DNA of 64,000 nucleotides, taken from positions 1,009,125,501 through 1,009,189,500 of the forward strand of contig CM028129.1 of NCBI GenBank assembly GCA_016271365.2, written 5' to 3'. The notes under the pieces are model-generated. The model made no database searches, was not told where the DNA came from, and was given only the letters and a program-made list of their open reading frames with translations. The position numbers and the translations under genes were made by a program. Position 1 is the stretch's first letter. Each line of letters starts with the position of its first letter. This document shows, piece by piece, positions 54,420-64,000 of this stretch. The stretch comes from Neoceratodus forsteri. Lineage: Eukaryota > Chordata > Ceratodontiformes > Ceratodontidae.

Positions 54420-57180
54420 TGGGGGATGCTGCAAAAGAAGGTAAAGCCATCAAAAAATGGAGAGCAATGAGTACCAATGCTCGTAGTCTGAGTAACAAGC
54501 TTCCTGAATTAGTGGCCTTGATGGAGGAGGAACATCTGGATATCGTGGCAGTCACAGAAACATGGTACACACAAAACCATGACTGGGATGTAAACATACC
54601 AGGATACACTTTCTACAGGAGGGACAGGGAGGGTAAAAGAGGAGGAGGAGTAGCTCTTTACATAAGGGAAGGAATCAAAGCAACAGAATAAAAGGGAAAA
54701 CAGGGAGGAGAAGAAGCTCTGTGGGTAAATTTGGAGACCGGCAATGGCACGACAATCCGCACAGGGGTTGTATACAGACCCCCTTGTCAAGGGGAGGAAA
54801 TGGACAAGGAAATGATAGAATGAATACTTAGAATGGCAGAAAAAGGGGAGATATTGCTGATGGGTGATCTGAATATGCCAGATGTTAACTGGAGTGCAGT
54901 TGCAGCAGCCACTTCGAAGAATGGGGTTATTCTAGATGCCCTACCGGGGGCATGCCTTAGACAACTAGTATTGGAGCCCACTCGAGAGGGAGCAATCTTA
55001 GACCTGGTTCTCTCAAATGGAGATGAAGAGAGGATCACAGATGTAGAAGTGGGTAGCCATCTGGGAACTAGCGACCATCGAACAGTATGGTTCACTATAA
55101 ACACAGCAATAGAGTCAAGCCATACAAAGGCAAAAGTACTGGACTTTAGGAGGGCTGACTTTGCCAAAATGGGTGAGTGCCTAAGGAATGCACTAGCAAA
55201 TGGGCAGGAAGGAGGGGTGGAAGAACAATGGGGAATAATAAAAACTGCCATCACAGAGGTAACGAGCCTTTGTGTGAGGCAAATAATCAAAACAAAACAA
55301 TGTAAGAAACCACTGTGGTTCTCAAAGGAAGTGGCACTGAAGGTTCAAGAGAAAAAGAAAGCATTCAGGAAATACAAGGAATCACAGAAGGAGCAGGACA
55401 GAGAACTGTATCAGTTAAAGCTAAAGGATGCTGGGAAGGCAGTCATAACAGCAAAGGCCCAAACCAAGGAAAAGATAGCCAACTCAGTTAAGAAGGGGGA
55501 TAAAACCTTTTATAGGTACGTCAGGGAGCGAAGGAAGACCAAGGGAGGGTTAGTGAGGCTTAATAAAGGGAGGAGGGTGGGCAGAGGTGACTGTGAAAAG
55601 GCAGAGATACTAAACAAATATTTTTGCTCAGTATTTACAAAGGAAGAGGGGGAGGTACCTAAAACAAACAGCAGAAACACTCTGGATACAGAAGTTGATA
55701 CCAGCCCATTTACAGAAGAAAGGGTTCTGAAAGAACTCTTAAAACTGAAGGTGGACAAAGAAATGGGGCCTGATGGGATTCATCCCAGAATTCTAAAAGA
55801 ACTAAGGGTAGAACTAGTGACACCACTAACTACCCTCTTTAACAAATCATGGGAGGATGGGGTGGTACCCGAGGACTGGAGGAGGGCAGATGTGATTCCC
55901 CTTCACAAAAGTGGGAGCAAGGCAGAGCAGGAAACTACAGACCTGTTAGTTTAACCTCAGTGGTAGGGAAAATGATGGAATCACTTCTGAAGGAAAGAAT
56001 TGTTGAGTATCTAGAGGCCAGAGGCTGGGACCCAAGGCAGAATGGATTCACAGCGGTAGGTCATGCCAGACAAATCTGATAGATTTCTTTGACTGGGTGA
56101 CCAAAGTAGTAGATCAGGGAGGGGCTGTGGACATGGCCTACCTAGACTTTAGCAAGGCATTTGATACAGTCCCACACAAAAGATTAATATACATGTTAGC
56201 CTGCCTGGGGAGTGGGTCCCAAGATGACAGCCTGGGTAAAGAATTGGCTGGAGAATAGGACACAGAGAGTAATAGTAAATGGAGTCCACTCTGAAGAAAT
56301 GGGGGTTACTAGTAGGGTACGCAGGGTTCAGTATTAGACCGTCCTCTCAATGTCTTTATAAGCAACATTGCAGAGGGACTGGAAGGAAAAGTATGTCTCT
56401 TGCAGATGACACAAGATCTGCAACAGAGTTGATGCCTGAAGTGGGGTGGAAAGGATGAGAAGGGGCTTGGCAAGGTTAGGGAATGGTCAAATGTATGGCA
56501 GCTTAGATTCAGTGCTAAGAGAGTGCAGGTAATGCACCTGGGAAACAAAAACCCAGGGAAGAGTACACAGTGGGGGTGAGATACTAACAACAACAAAATG
56601 GAAAGGGACCTGGGGGTAGTCCTATCAGATGACCTAAAGGTGGGCAAGCAATGTGAGAGGGCAGCAAGGAGGGCTGGGATACTGGGATGCATAGGGAGGC
56701 ATCACCAGTAGAAAACAGGAAGTTGTTATCCTCTGTACAGACAGTTGGTGAGACCCCATCTGGAGTACTGCGTGCAGTTCTGGAGACCCAATCTCCATAA
56801 AGACATAGACAGGATGGAAGCTGTCCAGAGGGCAACTAAAATGGTGCAGGGTCTGCACAGGAAGACATATGAAGAGAGACTTAGGAGCTAAATATGTATA
56901 GCCTCGAGGAAAGGAGGAGATGGGGACATGATAGAAACTTTCAAGTACCTCAAGAGAATCAACAAAGTCCAAGAGGGTAGCATCTTTCAAAAGAGGTGTG
57001 CAAGAACAAGGGGCACAATTTGAAGATAGAAGAGTGACTCAAGGAGGCAACAGAGTATTTTTACACAGAGAGGGTTGTGGATCGTGGAATGGCCTTCCGG
57101 AGGAAGGTTGTGGAGTCAAAACAGTGGTGGAATTCAAGCATGCATGGGACAGTCATAAGGCAATTCTAGGGGGTTGGGGT
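54420..57180 (+). pseudogene. CR1-III ORF2 (endonuclease and RT), few defects
   Basis: Endonuclease: STNARSLSNKLPELVALMEE (54,470-54,530), VTETW (catalytic Glu), GGGVALYIREGIKATE, a TAA at 54,689, then LLMGDLNMPDVNWSAVAAA and TSDHRTVWF (catalytic SDH box, about 55,070-55,090). An open stretch of 373 codons (54,833-55,954) continues through the linker and RT start (MGPDGIHPRILKELRVELV). A one-base loss near 55,927 shifts the frame at the KAEQGNYRPVSL box. RT continues with MAYLDFSKAFDTVPHKRL (56,132-56,185). The ADD box survives out of frame near 56,400 (LADDT). The C-terminal region with [15 protein letters not shown] runs to about 57,180. Confidence 0.84.
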
Positions 57181-57297
57181 AGGAAGAAGTAGGCTGCTGG
57201 TTAACTAGGATCTGCAGCTTATCCATTAGGTAGGGAAATGGGCAGACTGGGTGGGCCAAGCGGTCCTTATCTGCCATCAAAATCTATGTTTCTATGT

Positions 57298-58190
57298 AAC
57301 ACTCAGTGGAAGGGGGTTCCATAATGCAGCAGCAGCAATCCCATAAGCTTTGTCAACCAAGATCTTTAATCTGAAACTGTGAAACTGCCAAAAGGCTCGC
57401 ACCAATGGAGTGTAGAGGGTGCACAGGGGTGTGAGACAGCAGGATCTCTTTCTGGTAGTCAGGACCCAGATCACGTGGGGCCTTATTTGTAGTGAAGCAT
57501 ATCTTGAAGTTGATATGTGACTGAACTGGTGGCAGCAAGTGCAGACTTTGCAGATCCAGCGTAAAAAGCAAAATTATTCTGTTTCCACAAGATGTGCACT
57601 TAAAGGGGATACACTGTACATTAAAATTAACTGTGCATTTATAAAATTCATTCTTTATCAAATGTACATGAGAAATGGCTAAATAGAGTATAGTATAAAA
57701 CAGACTCAAATTATCAGATTAGGCAGAAACCCCTGCTTGGAAGTGGCCTACGCTCATAATCCTCCTGATCAACAGCAGGAAGGAATTTCACAAGATCGAG
57801 GCTGCCAACAAGAATGCTCTAGTCCTCATCAATTTTATATCTATAGCAGGGGACGATGAGCATCCACTGGTTTCTAAAATGAAGGGCTCTACCTGGGTGG
57901 TCCAGGGTAAGGAGCTCGCAGAGGTAGGTGGGGCTCCATCAGCTCAGTACCTTAAAAGTCAAAACGGTCACATTATTGTTGATTCGCTGCCTAATTGGCA
58001 GCCAGCTCAGCTCTTGTAATGCCGTGGTCTGATTTCCTAAGGGGGCTCAAAAGGTGAGCTGCAGTGTTTTGTACTAGCTTGTAGGCATTGAATCTGGCCA
58101 CGTGGCAAGGCCCCCTGTTCTGTGTGGCACCATTAGGCCTACTTCTGTAGCAGTGGGCAGAGTTATGCAGTGTGTAAAGTGTCCTCTGTA
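57298..58190 (-). pseudogene. Jockey-group LINE ORF2 C-terminal remnants, antisense
   Basis: On the - strand, LLPPVQSHINFKICFTTNKA and AYGIAAAALWNPLPLSVT (57,300-57,560) match the ORF2 C-terminus of Rex1/L2-like LINEs. A second, poorer stretch at 57,980-58,110 reads ALQELSWLPIRQRI on -. Between them nothing is recognised. It is fragmentary, and one or two elements may be involved. Confidence 0.55.
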
Positions 58191-58240
58191 TGTATACTGT
58201 TCCAAACCTGATTTTCTTTTATTTAATAAAATTACATTGT

Positions 58241-58531
58241 GCCAGTCCAGTGGCGCAGAGGGCTGAGGCGGTATGCCTTACCTCACGTTACACCCGGCAA
58301 TGCGGGTTCAGAAACAAACTCTGGTCATTGGGGAGCCAGCACATGGGAGGGAGGGTAGGAGCAGGATTGAGTGGCTGCTCTCCTCTCCTGGGGAGGTTAT
58401 CCCCCCCACCCAGTTCCGCTGCCACCAGGTGAAGGTCTGGTGGCTGTGTAGGCATGAGGGGTGCTTCAGAAAGCGGCGTGCGCGTCCAAGGAGGGGTGGG
58501 AGAAAACTGGGGGAAAAGTCAGGGTTAAAAA
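58241..58531 (+). mobile_element. tRNA-headed SINE, short form
   Basis: Head GCCAGTCCAGTGGCGCAGAG (A-box) and GCAATGCGGGTTCAGAAAC (B-box). The core GTGGCTGCTCTCCTCTCCTG is at 58,371-58,390. It ends GGGTTAAAAAAAAA. Flanks AAAATTACATTGT and AAAATTGAATTGT match at 11 of 13 positions as a target duplication. Confidence 0.78.
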
Positions 58532-58938
58532 AAAATTGAATTGTACCCCTCTCCCCTGATCAAAGAGCCTAAATGCAAAATTAGGGGTCCAGGGGGCCCT
58601 TGGGATTAAGATAAGCAGGGGATAAACTCAGCAGGTACAGTAGTTTATCAGACCTGTATATCTTTACTCCTTTCTGCATAGTTTTTTTTTGGACTGGCAC
58701 AGGAATGGATCCAGGCTCCATCTTTCTACTTTCAATTAAAATGTTTGAAATGGCATCCAAGTATGACATATACTGCAGGGTATACCCTTTTTGAAGGTCC
58801 ACCCAGGCAGGCACCCAGGATTCACAACTGCACACCAAGTTCACCACCTTTGAAGAACAGGTATAGTCAGTACAGTGTACTAAAAAAACAACACAACCAT
58901 TTACTGAAGCCCCCAGACAGAAGTAAGGGGGCCTCGAA
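58532..58938. other. Noncoding interval
   Basis: No element recognised. It ends where the CR1-IV 3' fragment begins. Confidence 0.4.
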
Positions 58939-59526
58939 AGTGAGTTGTGCCACTGTATAGGTCATTAGTTAGACCACACCTGGAGTACTGCGTGCAGTAC
59001 TGGTGTCTGTATCTGAAGAGGGACATTAAGTTACTGGAGGGGGTGCAGCGCAGAGCGACAAAGATGATCAAGGGGCTGGGAGACTTATCATACGAGAGGA
59101 GGTTGAAGGAGTTGAACATGTACTCGCTGGAGGAGAGGAGAGACAGGGGTGATATGATTGAAACCTTTAAATACATGAAAGGAATAAACAAGACGGGTAC
59201 AGAGGGGCTGTTCAAAGTAAGGGAGGGGAGGGCCACCAGGGGCCATGATATGAGACTGGAGCGAGGAAGGTTCAGGAGGAGATGAGGAGACACTTTTTTA
59301 CAGAGAGGGTGGTGGCTGGGTGAAATGTGTTACCTGCTGAAGTGGTATACAGTAGAACAGTGGACTGCTTCAAACGAGGATGGGACAGGACAAGGGGGAG
59401 GGTTAATGAAGGGGAAGGGTGGAAGGGAGGGGCAGCTGCAGAATAGGGGGTGCTAGCTGCACATTCTAGCAGACTTGATAGACCTCTAGGACTTTATCTG
59501 CTGGCAAATTTCGTATGTTCGTATGT
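58939..59526 (+). mobile_element. CR1-type LINE 3' fragment (CR1-IV)
   Basis: Encodes an open ORF2 C-terminus (58,947-59,285; [40 protein letters not shown]) and a 3' tail ending TTTCGTATGTTCGTATG. It is the same family as CR1-I, and its intact GCAGTACTGGTG site defines the insertion in CR1-I at 13,701. Confidence 0.82.
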
Positions 59527-59600
59527 GTCGGGGCGTAGGACTCTCTCTGAGGCTTGCTGTGGCCTAGCTCTGACCTATTTTTTTTTCTTGCTAAAGAAAG

Positions 59601-59868
59601 CAGAAACAGGGCATATGTAGACTAAATAAAGATTGCAAGCAGGTAGCCCAAAAATTTGCTGCAGACAGGCTGTTTTATAAGAAAGAGAAACACAGTACAA
59701 ATCTACATAAGCAGTTTCACCACTGAGGGACCACACTGAGGATTCATCAGGACCACCCTGGGGTAGATTTGTGTCTTATTTCTCTTTCTTGTAAAACAGC
59801 GTGTCTGCAATAAATATTTTTTAGCCACCTACCTGCAATCTTATTCAGTCTGCACGTGCCCTGCTTCT
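59601..59868. mobile_element. Foldback MITE
   Basis: Arms of about 105 bp (59,601-59,709 and 59,761-59,868), starting CAGAAACAGGGCATATGTAG and ending CGTGCCCTGCTTCTG, are inverted with moderate divergence around a 50-bp loop. No coding sequence. Confidence 0.68.
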
Positions 59869-60117
59869 GTGGTTCATTGCACTGGCTTTCCAGATGCACT
59901 AACTGGGAGAGTGAGTTTCTTGTACCTTTATTGCTGGGGTTTGTTTAACTTCTGCTCCCTGGCATGCTCCTTCCTGACTGCCACTCCACTCTTCAGACCA
60001 CTCTTGCTCCCTGGGTCCTAGTCTCTCAGACAGACCCATAGATCCCACACAGTCCCCAGTCACTGCCCATGCCTGGACTAGTAGATACTTTCACCCGAAA
60101 AGCTGATTTCTGACTGA

Positions 60118-61727
60118 TAAAAATCATATCCGAGCAGATTACATTTGAAACGGTTGTTGAAGTGAAAATGGCAGTAGTTTAGTTTATTAGAAAAGTGCAA
60201 GGTGGCTGAACATGTGTTGCTTAATTCATCAGTTAAAAAAAAGTGTCCTGTTAACTATAATTTCGTCAGGTTAGTTTACCCTCAGTGCATAGAGTTCTGT
60301 TCAGTCCCTTGCACATGAAGAACATTGCCGGTTTTGTGGTGAATTACTGGAAATTTGTATGTTTTACCTATAGCTGCTAGAGATGGCATTTTTTTCTGGA
60401 CTGCACCAATATGGTAATGCGAGGACTGATGAAAACAAGTAATCTTCCAGAGATCAGTCCTCACGATTCATTCCTTTTGGGTTTAAACTGGAGGCACAGG
60501 ACTCCAAGGGAGCATATAGCTTTAAAAGTCTTGCGGGGAGCCGACGTCGGGTGGTGTTGCCCTCGAGCACAACGAAGAATATGGCAGTCGTGAGTTGGCC
60601 AGTAAAGACGCCAACTCCCCAACCTCCTTAGTTCTGGTTTTCTGGCCGTCGAGTAAGCACAACTTCGTGGGAGCATCAGAAGCCTTCAGAAGATTCTCTT
60701 GGTTCTGTTTGTCTGTTTACTTGATGTTGTCAGTGTCTCTGTCAATGTCTCTGTGGCTTTGGTTTGATTTTTTCTCCTTTACTGTGCGGCGTCAAATGCT
60801 TTTTGCTTCGTTTTCCTTTCATTGCAGCCGATCAAGTCCGGTTCAGGGCCTAAGAAATCTAGTAAGGTGGGGATTGTCATGATGCGTCGGTGCCCCTGTG
60901 GCAATCCCATGACCATTACTGACCCCCATGATAAGTGTTTTACCTGCCTGGGTCCACGCCACGAGATGGAAGTGTGCGACGCCTGTTTTTCAATGGATTA
61001 GCGCACTAACATTATCTGCACAGCAAATTTAGGGATGGACCCTCTACGTTTCAGAGGGTGGCCTCACACACGTGACGCCAAGGTTGGGTCCCTAGGCCCT
61101 TCCCCTGGGCTTCTCCCCAGTACTATACATACTGAGGGAAAGCAGGACTCTGCTGTTTCGGGTCTCACTGAGACTGGAGGCCTGTGCGAGGGGTCTGGTG
61201 GACACTTGGCCTTCTCGGGGGGGATGGGGGACAGCCCTGGTGTCATGACCTCAGCTATACGCTGGGCCTACATAGGCGGTGTTGTTTGGTGCCATCTCTA
61301 CTCTTGACACCACCTTTGGAAACTATGATATAAAAAGTAAATGAGCTTGTACTTGCCCTGTCATGTTGCGTGACATTAATAACTCAGTAGTTAACCATAA
61401 TACTTGTTTTCATCAATCCTCACATTACCACATTGGTGCAGTCCTGAAACAAAATGCCATCTCTAGCGGCTATTGATAAAACAGAATATTATTTGAATGT
61501 CCAGTCATTCACCACAAAACTGGCAATGTGCTTCATGTACAAGGAATTGAACTGAACTCTGTGCATTGAGCATAAACTAACCTGATGAAATCCTAGTTAA
61601 TAGGACACCTTAATTAAGCAATACATGTTTGGCCACCCTGCACTTTCTAACACACTAAACTATTGTCAGCTTCACTTCCATAACTGTTTTAAATGTAATC
61701 TGCTCAAACATCTTTTTCAGTGCGACC
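60118..61727. repeat. Long inverted repeat, about 320-bp arms, enclosing DIRS-E gag
   Basis: The left arm 60,118-60,440 and right arm 61,405-61,727 are inverted copies with roughly 85% identity by eye (for example CATTGCCGGTTTTGTGGTGA against its complement, and GATGAAAACAAGTA at the inner edges). The 960-bp core contains a DIRS-type 5' end and zinc module. It may be a palindromic DNA transposon split by the DIRS fragment. Confidence 0.65.
60441..61404 (+). pseudogene. DIRS-E 5' region with gag zinc module
   Basis: The leader holds AGCCGACGTCGGGTGGTG (60,539-60,556), similar to ITR sequence of families A and C, and TTTAAAAG (60,521-60,528), a possible TATA box. The zinc module follows near 60,882-60,995: RRCPCGNPMTITDPHDKC then FTCLGPRHEMEVCDAC, with the same spacing as other families. 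A TAG follows at 61,000 (FSMD stop). A frame at 61,035-61,307 may continue gag but is not recognised. Only the module is certain. Confidence 0.65.
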
Positions 61728-62225
61728 TCAGTTGTTCAGACAAAAGTCACTACCTGGTGCTACAAAAACAACTGCGGCTAATGAAGAACAGCTGAGTGTC
61801 ATTCATTACACATGAATGAGCATGACTGTAAGCTGCATGATGTTAGTGCAGCGGCAAAATTGTCCTTGTGTGAAAACTGAGTCTGTTTTCTTTAATTTAT
61901 GTCACACAGACTCGGGCTTCGGTGTTTTTTCTTGCCATGAATTTTTACTTGGGAATTTCCTCATGTCAGAGCTTCCAGCTAATAAATACTGACAGCACAA
62001 CAGTTTTTGAAGCAGTACTTTACTGCAGATGAGTTAAATTGCTGCAGAAAATCTAACAGAATAAAGTAAATACCTGCATTTTTTCCACAGCTGGCAAACA
62101 TCTCTGCAGGAGGCCCTAATATTCGTGGGTAGTCCTCACTTCTGTGGTTGGCTTTGCGGCCCCAGTACCACAGTAAACAAGGGGCCTTGCCACATGGTAG
62201 TCTCTTTGAGAGTGCACAACAGTAA
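61728..62225. other. Noncoding interval
   Basis: No repeat family or coding sequence recognised, apart from a GGGGCCTTGCCACATGG word (62,180-62,200) shared with 58,098-58,112, probably old LINE sequence. Confidence 0.4.
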
Positions 62226-63182
62226 TCAGAGAACAAGAAGGTAAATGCCTGCACCAGAGTTTTCAGATAGCAGATAGCTTTGTTTTAGAAAGAGGTGCAA
62301 TCTGACAACATTCCTAAGATGATAGAAGCAGTTTCTGACTACAGCTCTCACCTGTGAATCCAGGACCAATCTTTTATCGAGAACTATGCCCAGGATGCTA
62401 ACCCAACCCTTTAACCACAAGCTGAACCCCCCATCAAAGATGGATAGTCTGGGTTTGCTTTTTAAATCTGACACACCTTGCGATCTGAACCCAGCAGAAG
62501 CTGCTGTGTTTTGCTAGTGTTTGGGGCCAGTCAGATCATCAAGGACATTGCACTCCATGGAGCCACACATTTGAAACTGTAAGCTGCTGGCATCAGGACT
62601 GTTCAGAAACATTTGCGTAGCTGTGGTCACCCACATTTACATACGTCTGCACCACCTGTAAAACGTGGACAGCCCTATACCTCCTCAGGTTTTTTTTTTT
62701 TCTCCAGCCATTAAGCACTCGGTGGATCAAGGAAATTGCCTTCATGCTGCCCTAGTGAGGTTCGGCGGAATGGTATGGACAGAGCTCCATTCTTCCTCCA
62801 TCTGGTGATGTGTGTTGAGAGAGAAGCCTCGAGGAGGTTTCCTATACAGGGTGGGGGTTTTCCGAGGAGTGCCTTCTTTCCCAGGAGGCAAGTTTGGTAT
62901 TTGATCCTGTCTTTTAGGTTAAGCCAGTTTGTACGCTTATACAGGGTGCAAGTATGAGTGTAGTGATCTGCACACAAGGTGAGGCAGCTTGCCTTACTGA
63001 GTGCAATTTGGAGCCTTTTGAGCACTGTATCAGTAGCAGCTCCATAGACCATCAGCCTGTAGTCTATCGTGGAGAGTATGGAGCTGGAGACTGAGATTCG
63101 GAGAGCTTCTGGGGTGAGGGATTTCTTATGCCTATAGAGGACCCCGATCTTTGTGTTTACCACTTTGACAAGGGAGTCAACG
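62226..63182 (-). pseudogene. Jockey-group LINE ORF2 C-terminal fragments, antisense
   Basis: On the - strand, 62,711-63,163 is open for 150 codons (NTKIGVLYRHKKSLTPEALR, IKYQTCLLGKKALLGKPPP), matching the C-terminal region of Rex1/L2-like ORF2. A poly(T) at 62,690-62,701 marks its 3' end. A separate piece at 62,226-62,474 (VLDSQVRAVVRNCFYHLRN) belongs to a similar but different copy. Both lack RT catalytic boxes. The junction with DIRS-E gag is at about 63,182. Confidence 0.65.
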
Positions 63183-64000
63183 TGGTGCGTATACTGGACA
63201 ATCTAGGCTTTGCTGCAAATGAAGAGGAAACCACTAAGAGAAATCTTTATGTATTCCTGGATGTCCCTACATCTCCTTCCATGCTCATTCTTCCAATTTA
63301 CCCTACTTTGGAGGATGCTACCATGGCTGCCTGGAGCAGGCAGAGTACTTCAATGGCTGTCCCTAGCAAGAAGGACAAACAATATTCAACCCCTTTTCCT
63401 AAGGCTTTTTATACCACCCTGTCTATAGGCTAAAACTGACTCGGTGGTTACTATGGTTGATTATAACAATTCCAGGGCTCTTAGCCACATATGCTATTTG
63501 CTCCTGCTGACAAAGAATCCAGAAAGCAAAACATGGACAAATGAACCAGTGCCTCTGCCTCACTAGACCTCTGTATTGCCAATTACCAGGCTTAAAAGAT
63601 TGAATATGAAAATAGTCTCTGGAAGGCTCGATCTGGATAAATTACCCATCAGCAGTGTTAAAACTGAAGTCCAGCAGTGTGTTGCACACAAGCTGTAGTC
63701 CAGAAAGCATTTACTGTGTTCTGCATACAATGCTTTGATGCATCTGGCATCTGCCTTCTCAGATATCCATGGCTGTATGTTGCTGGTTTTGCAGCAGTGT
63801 TCAGCTACTGGGCATTATCTTTTTATGTCCAGAAACTATCTGGCCATGATGTGGAGCTCACTCTAAAAGAGTTGAAGTCTTCAAAAATTACTCTTTGCTC
63901 CCTTAAGCCCCTAACTACTCAGCCTTCTCATGGGCATGGTGGCGAGTCTTTTTGCAGAGACTCCCACTCCCCCTATGCCTGGGGCTCTAGTTGGTCTGTC
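63183..64000 (+). pseudogene. DIRS gag helical core (probably family E), partial
   Basis: A frame ending at 63,433 has YPTLEDATMAAWSRQSTSMA and VPSKKDKQYSTPF, which line up with the family A gag core (DVTKAAWKHPHSTPAVPKKADRRY). Further similarity continues with shifts toward the window end (for example ADSVVTMVDYNNS-like sequence near 63,430-63,470). It may be the continuation of the zinc module at 60,880, with LINE and inverted-repeat sequence between, or a separate copy. Confidence 0.55.

Larger units (their letters stand above)
53367..57297 (+). mobile_element. CR1-type LINE (CR1-III), nearly full length
   Basis: ORF1 with an N-terminal Cys motif and esterase domain, ORF2 with endonuclease and RT, and a 3' end AATCTATGTTTCTATGTAAC typical of CR1/L2 elements in sauropsids and amphibians. 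The 5' UTR may extend back to 51,528. It is the best preserved non-LTR element here, with only a few disabling changes. Confidence 0.87.

Noticed and set aside
58241..58320. tRNA genes at the SINE heads
   Set aside because: A- and B-box-like sequences are diverged, no cloverleaf with a complete acceptor stem is visible, and each is followed by SINE core and poly(A).

Overview
This window is repeat-choked intronic DNA from a vertebrate, most likely a large-genome tetrapod. One exon, 26,705-26,859 on the + strand, encodes part of the PWWP domain of a BRPF-family chromatin reader (best match BRPF1) and has good splice sites. Almost everything else is transposable elements: tyrosine-recombinase retrotransposons (DIRS), CR1/L2-type LINEs, an L1/Tx1-type LINE, a tRNA-headed SINE family and several foldback or MITE-like DNA elements. 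Heavy DIRS load together with CR1 and L1/Tx1 elements fits an amphibian (caecilian is my first guess) or a reptile such as tuatara or turtle. The sequence alone does not settle which.

Layout. 1-10,487: two DIRS elements of one family (A1, A2), head to tail, with only one terminal repeat at their junction. 10,488-11,868: 3' fragment of a second DIRS family (B), into which A2 is inserted. B itself lies inside a CR1 element (11,869-14,650). 14,651-15,990: unassigned. 15,991-21,874: a diverged A-type DIRS (A'). 21,875-26,045: a 5'-truncated DIRS of family D carrying two SINEs and a hAT-like MITE. 26,046-27,640: intron-exon-intron. 27,640-35,461: a CR1 element interrupted by an L2-like fragment, an antisense LINE, and a 2.9-kb L1/Tx1 insertion with a 13-bp target duplication. 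35,602-38,463: LINE tails, MITEs and a SINE. 38,514-45,066: the most complete DIRS (A3), with both terminal repeats and a SINE in its RT. 45,067-51,287: DIRS family C on the - strand, whose recombinase frame is open. 51,528-57,297: a CR1 element preceded by 722-bp tandem units. 57,298-64,000: LINE fragments, a SINE, a foldback MITE, a long inverted repeat and pieces of a further DIRS (E).

How the parts work. The DIRS elements encode gag with a Cys/His zinc module, RT/RNase H with a C-terminal extension, and a tyrosine recombinase (YR) in a frame that overlaps RT/RNase H. They end in about 200-bp inverted terminal repeats (ITRs) and carry an internal complementary region (ICR), a near-palindrome that joins the two element ends in antisense. 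The ITRs carry TATA boxes and CRE-like sites in both orientations. The non-LTR elements end in CR1-type tails or poly(A). Nearly every coding copy is broken by stops and frameshifts. The clearest open frame is the 366-residue family C recombinase.
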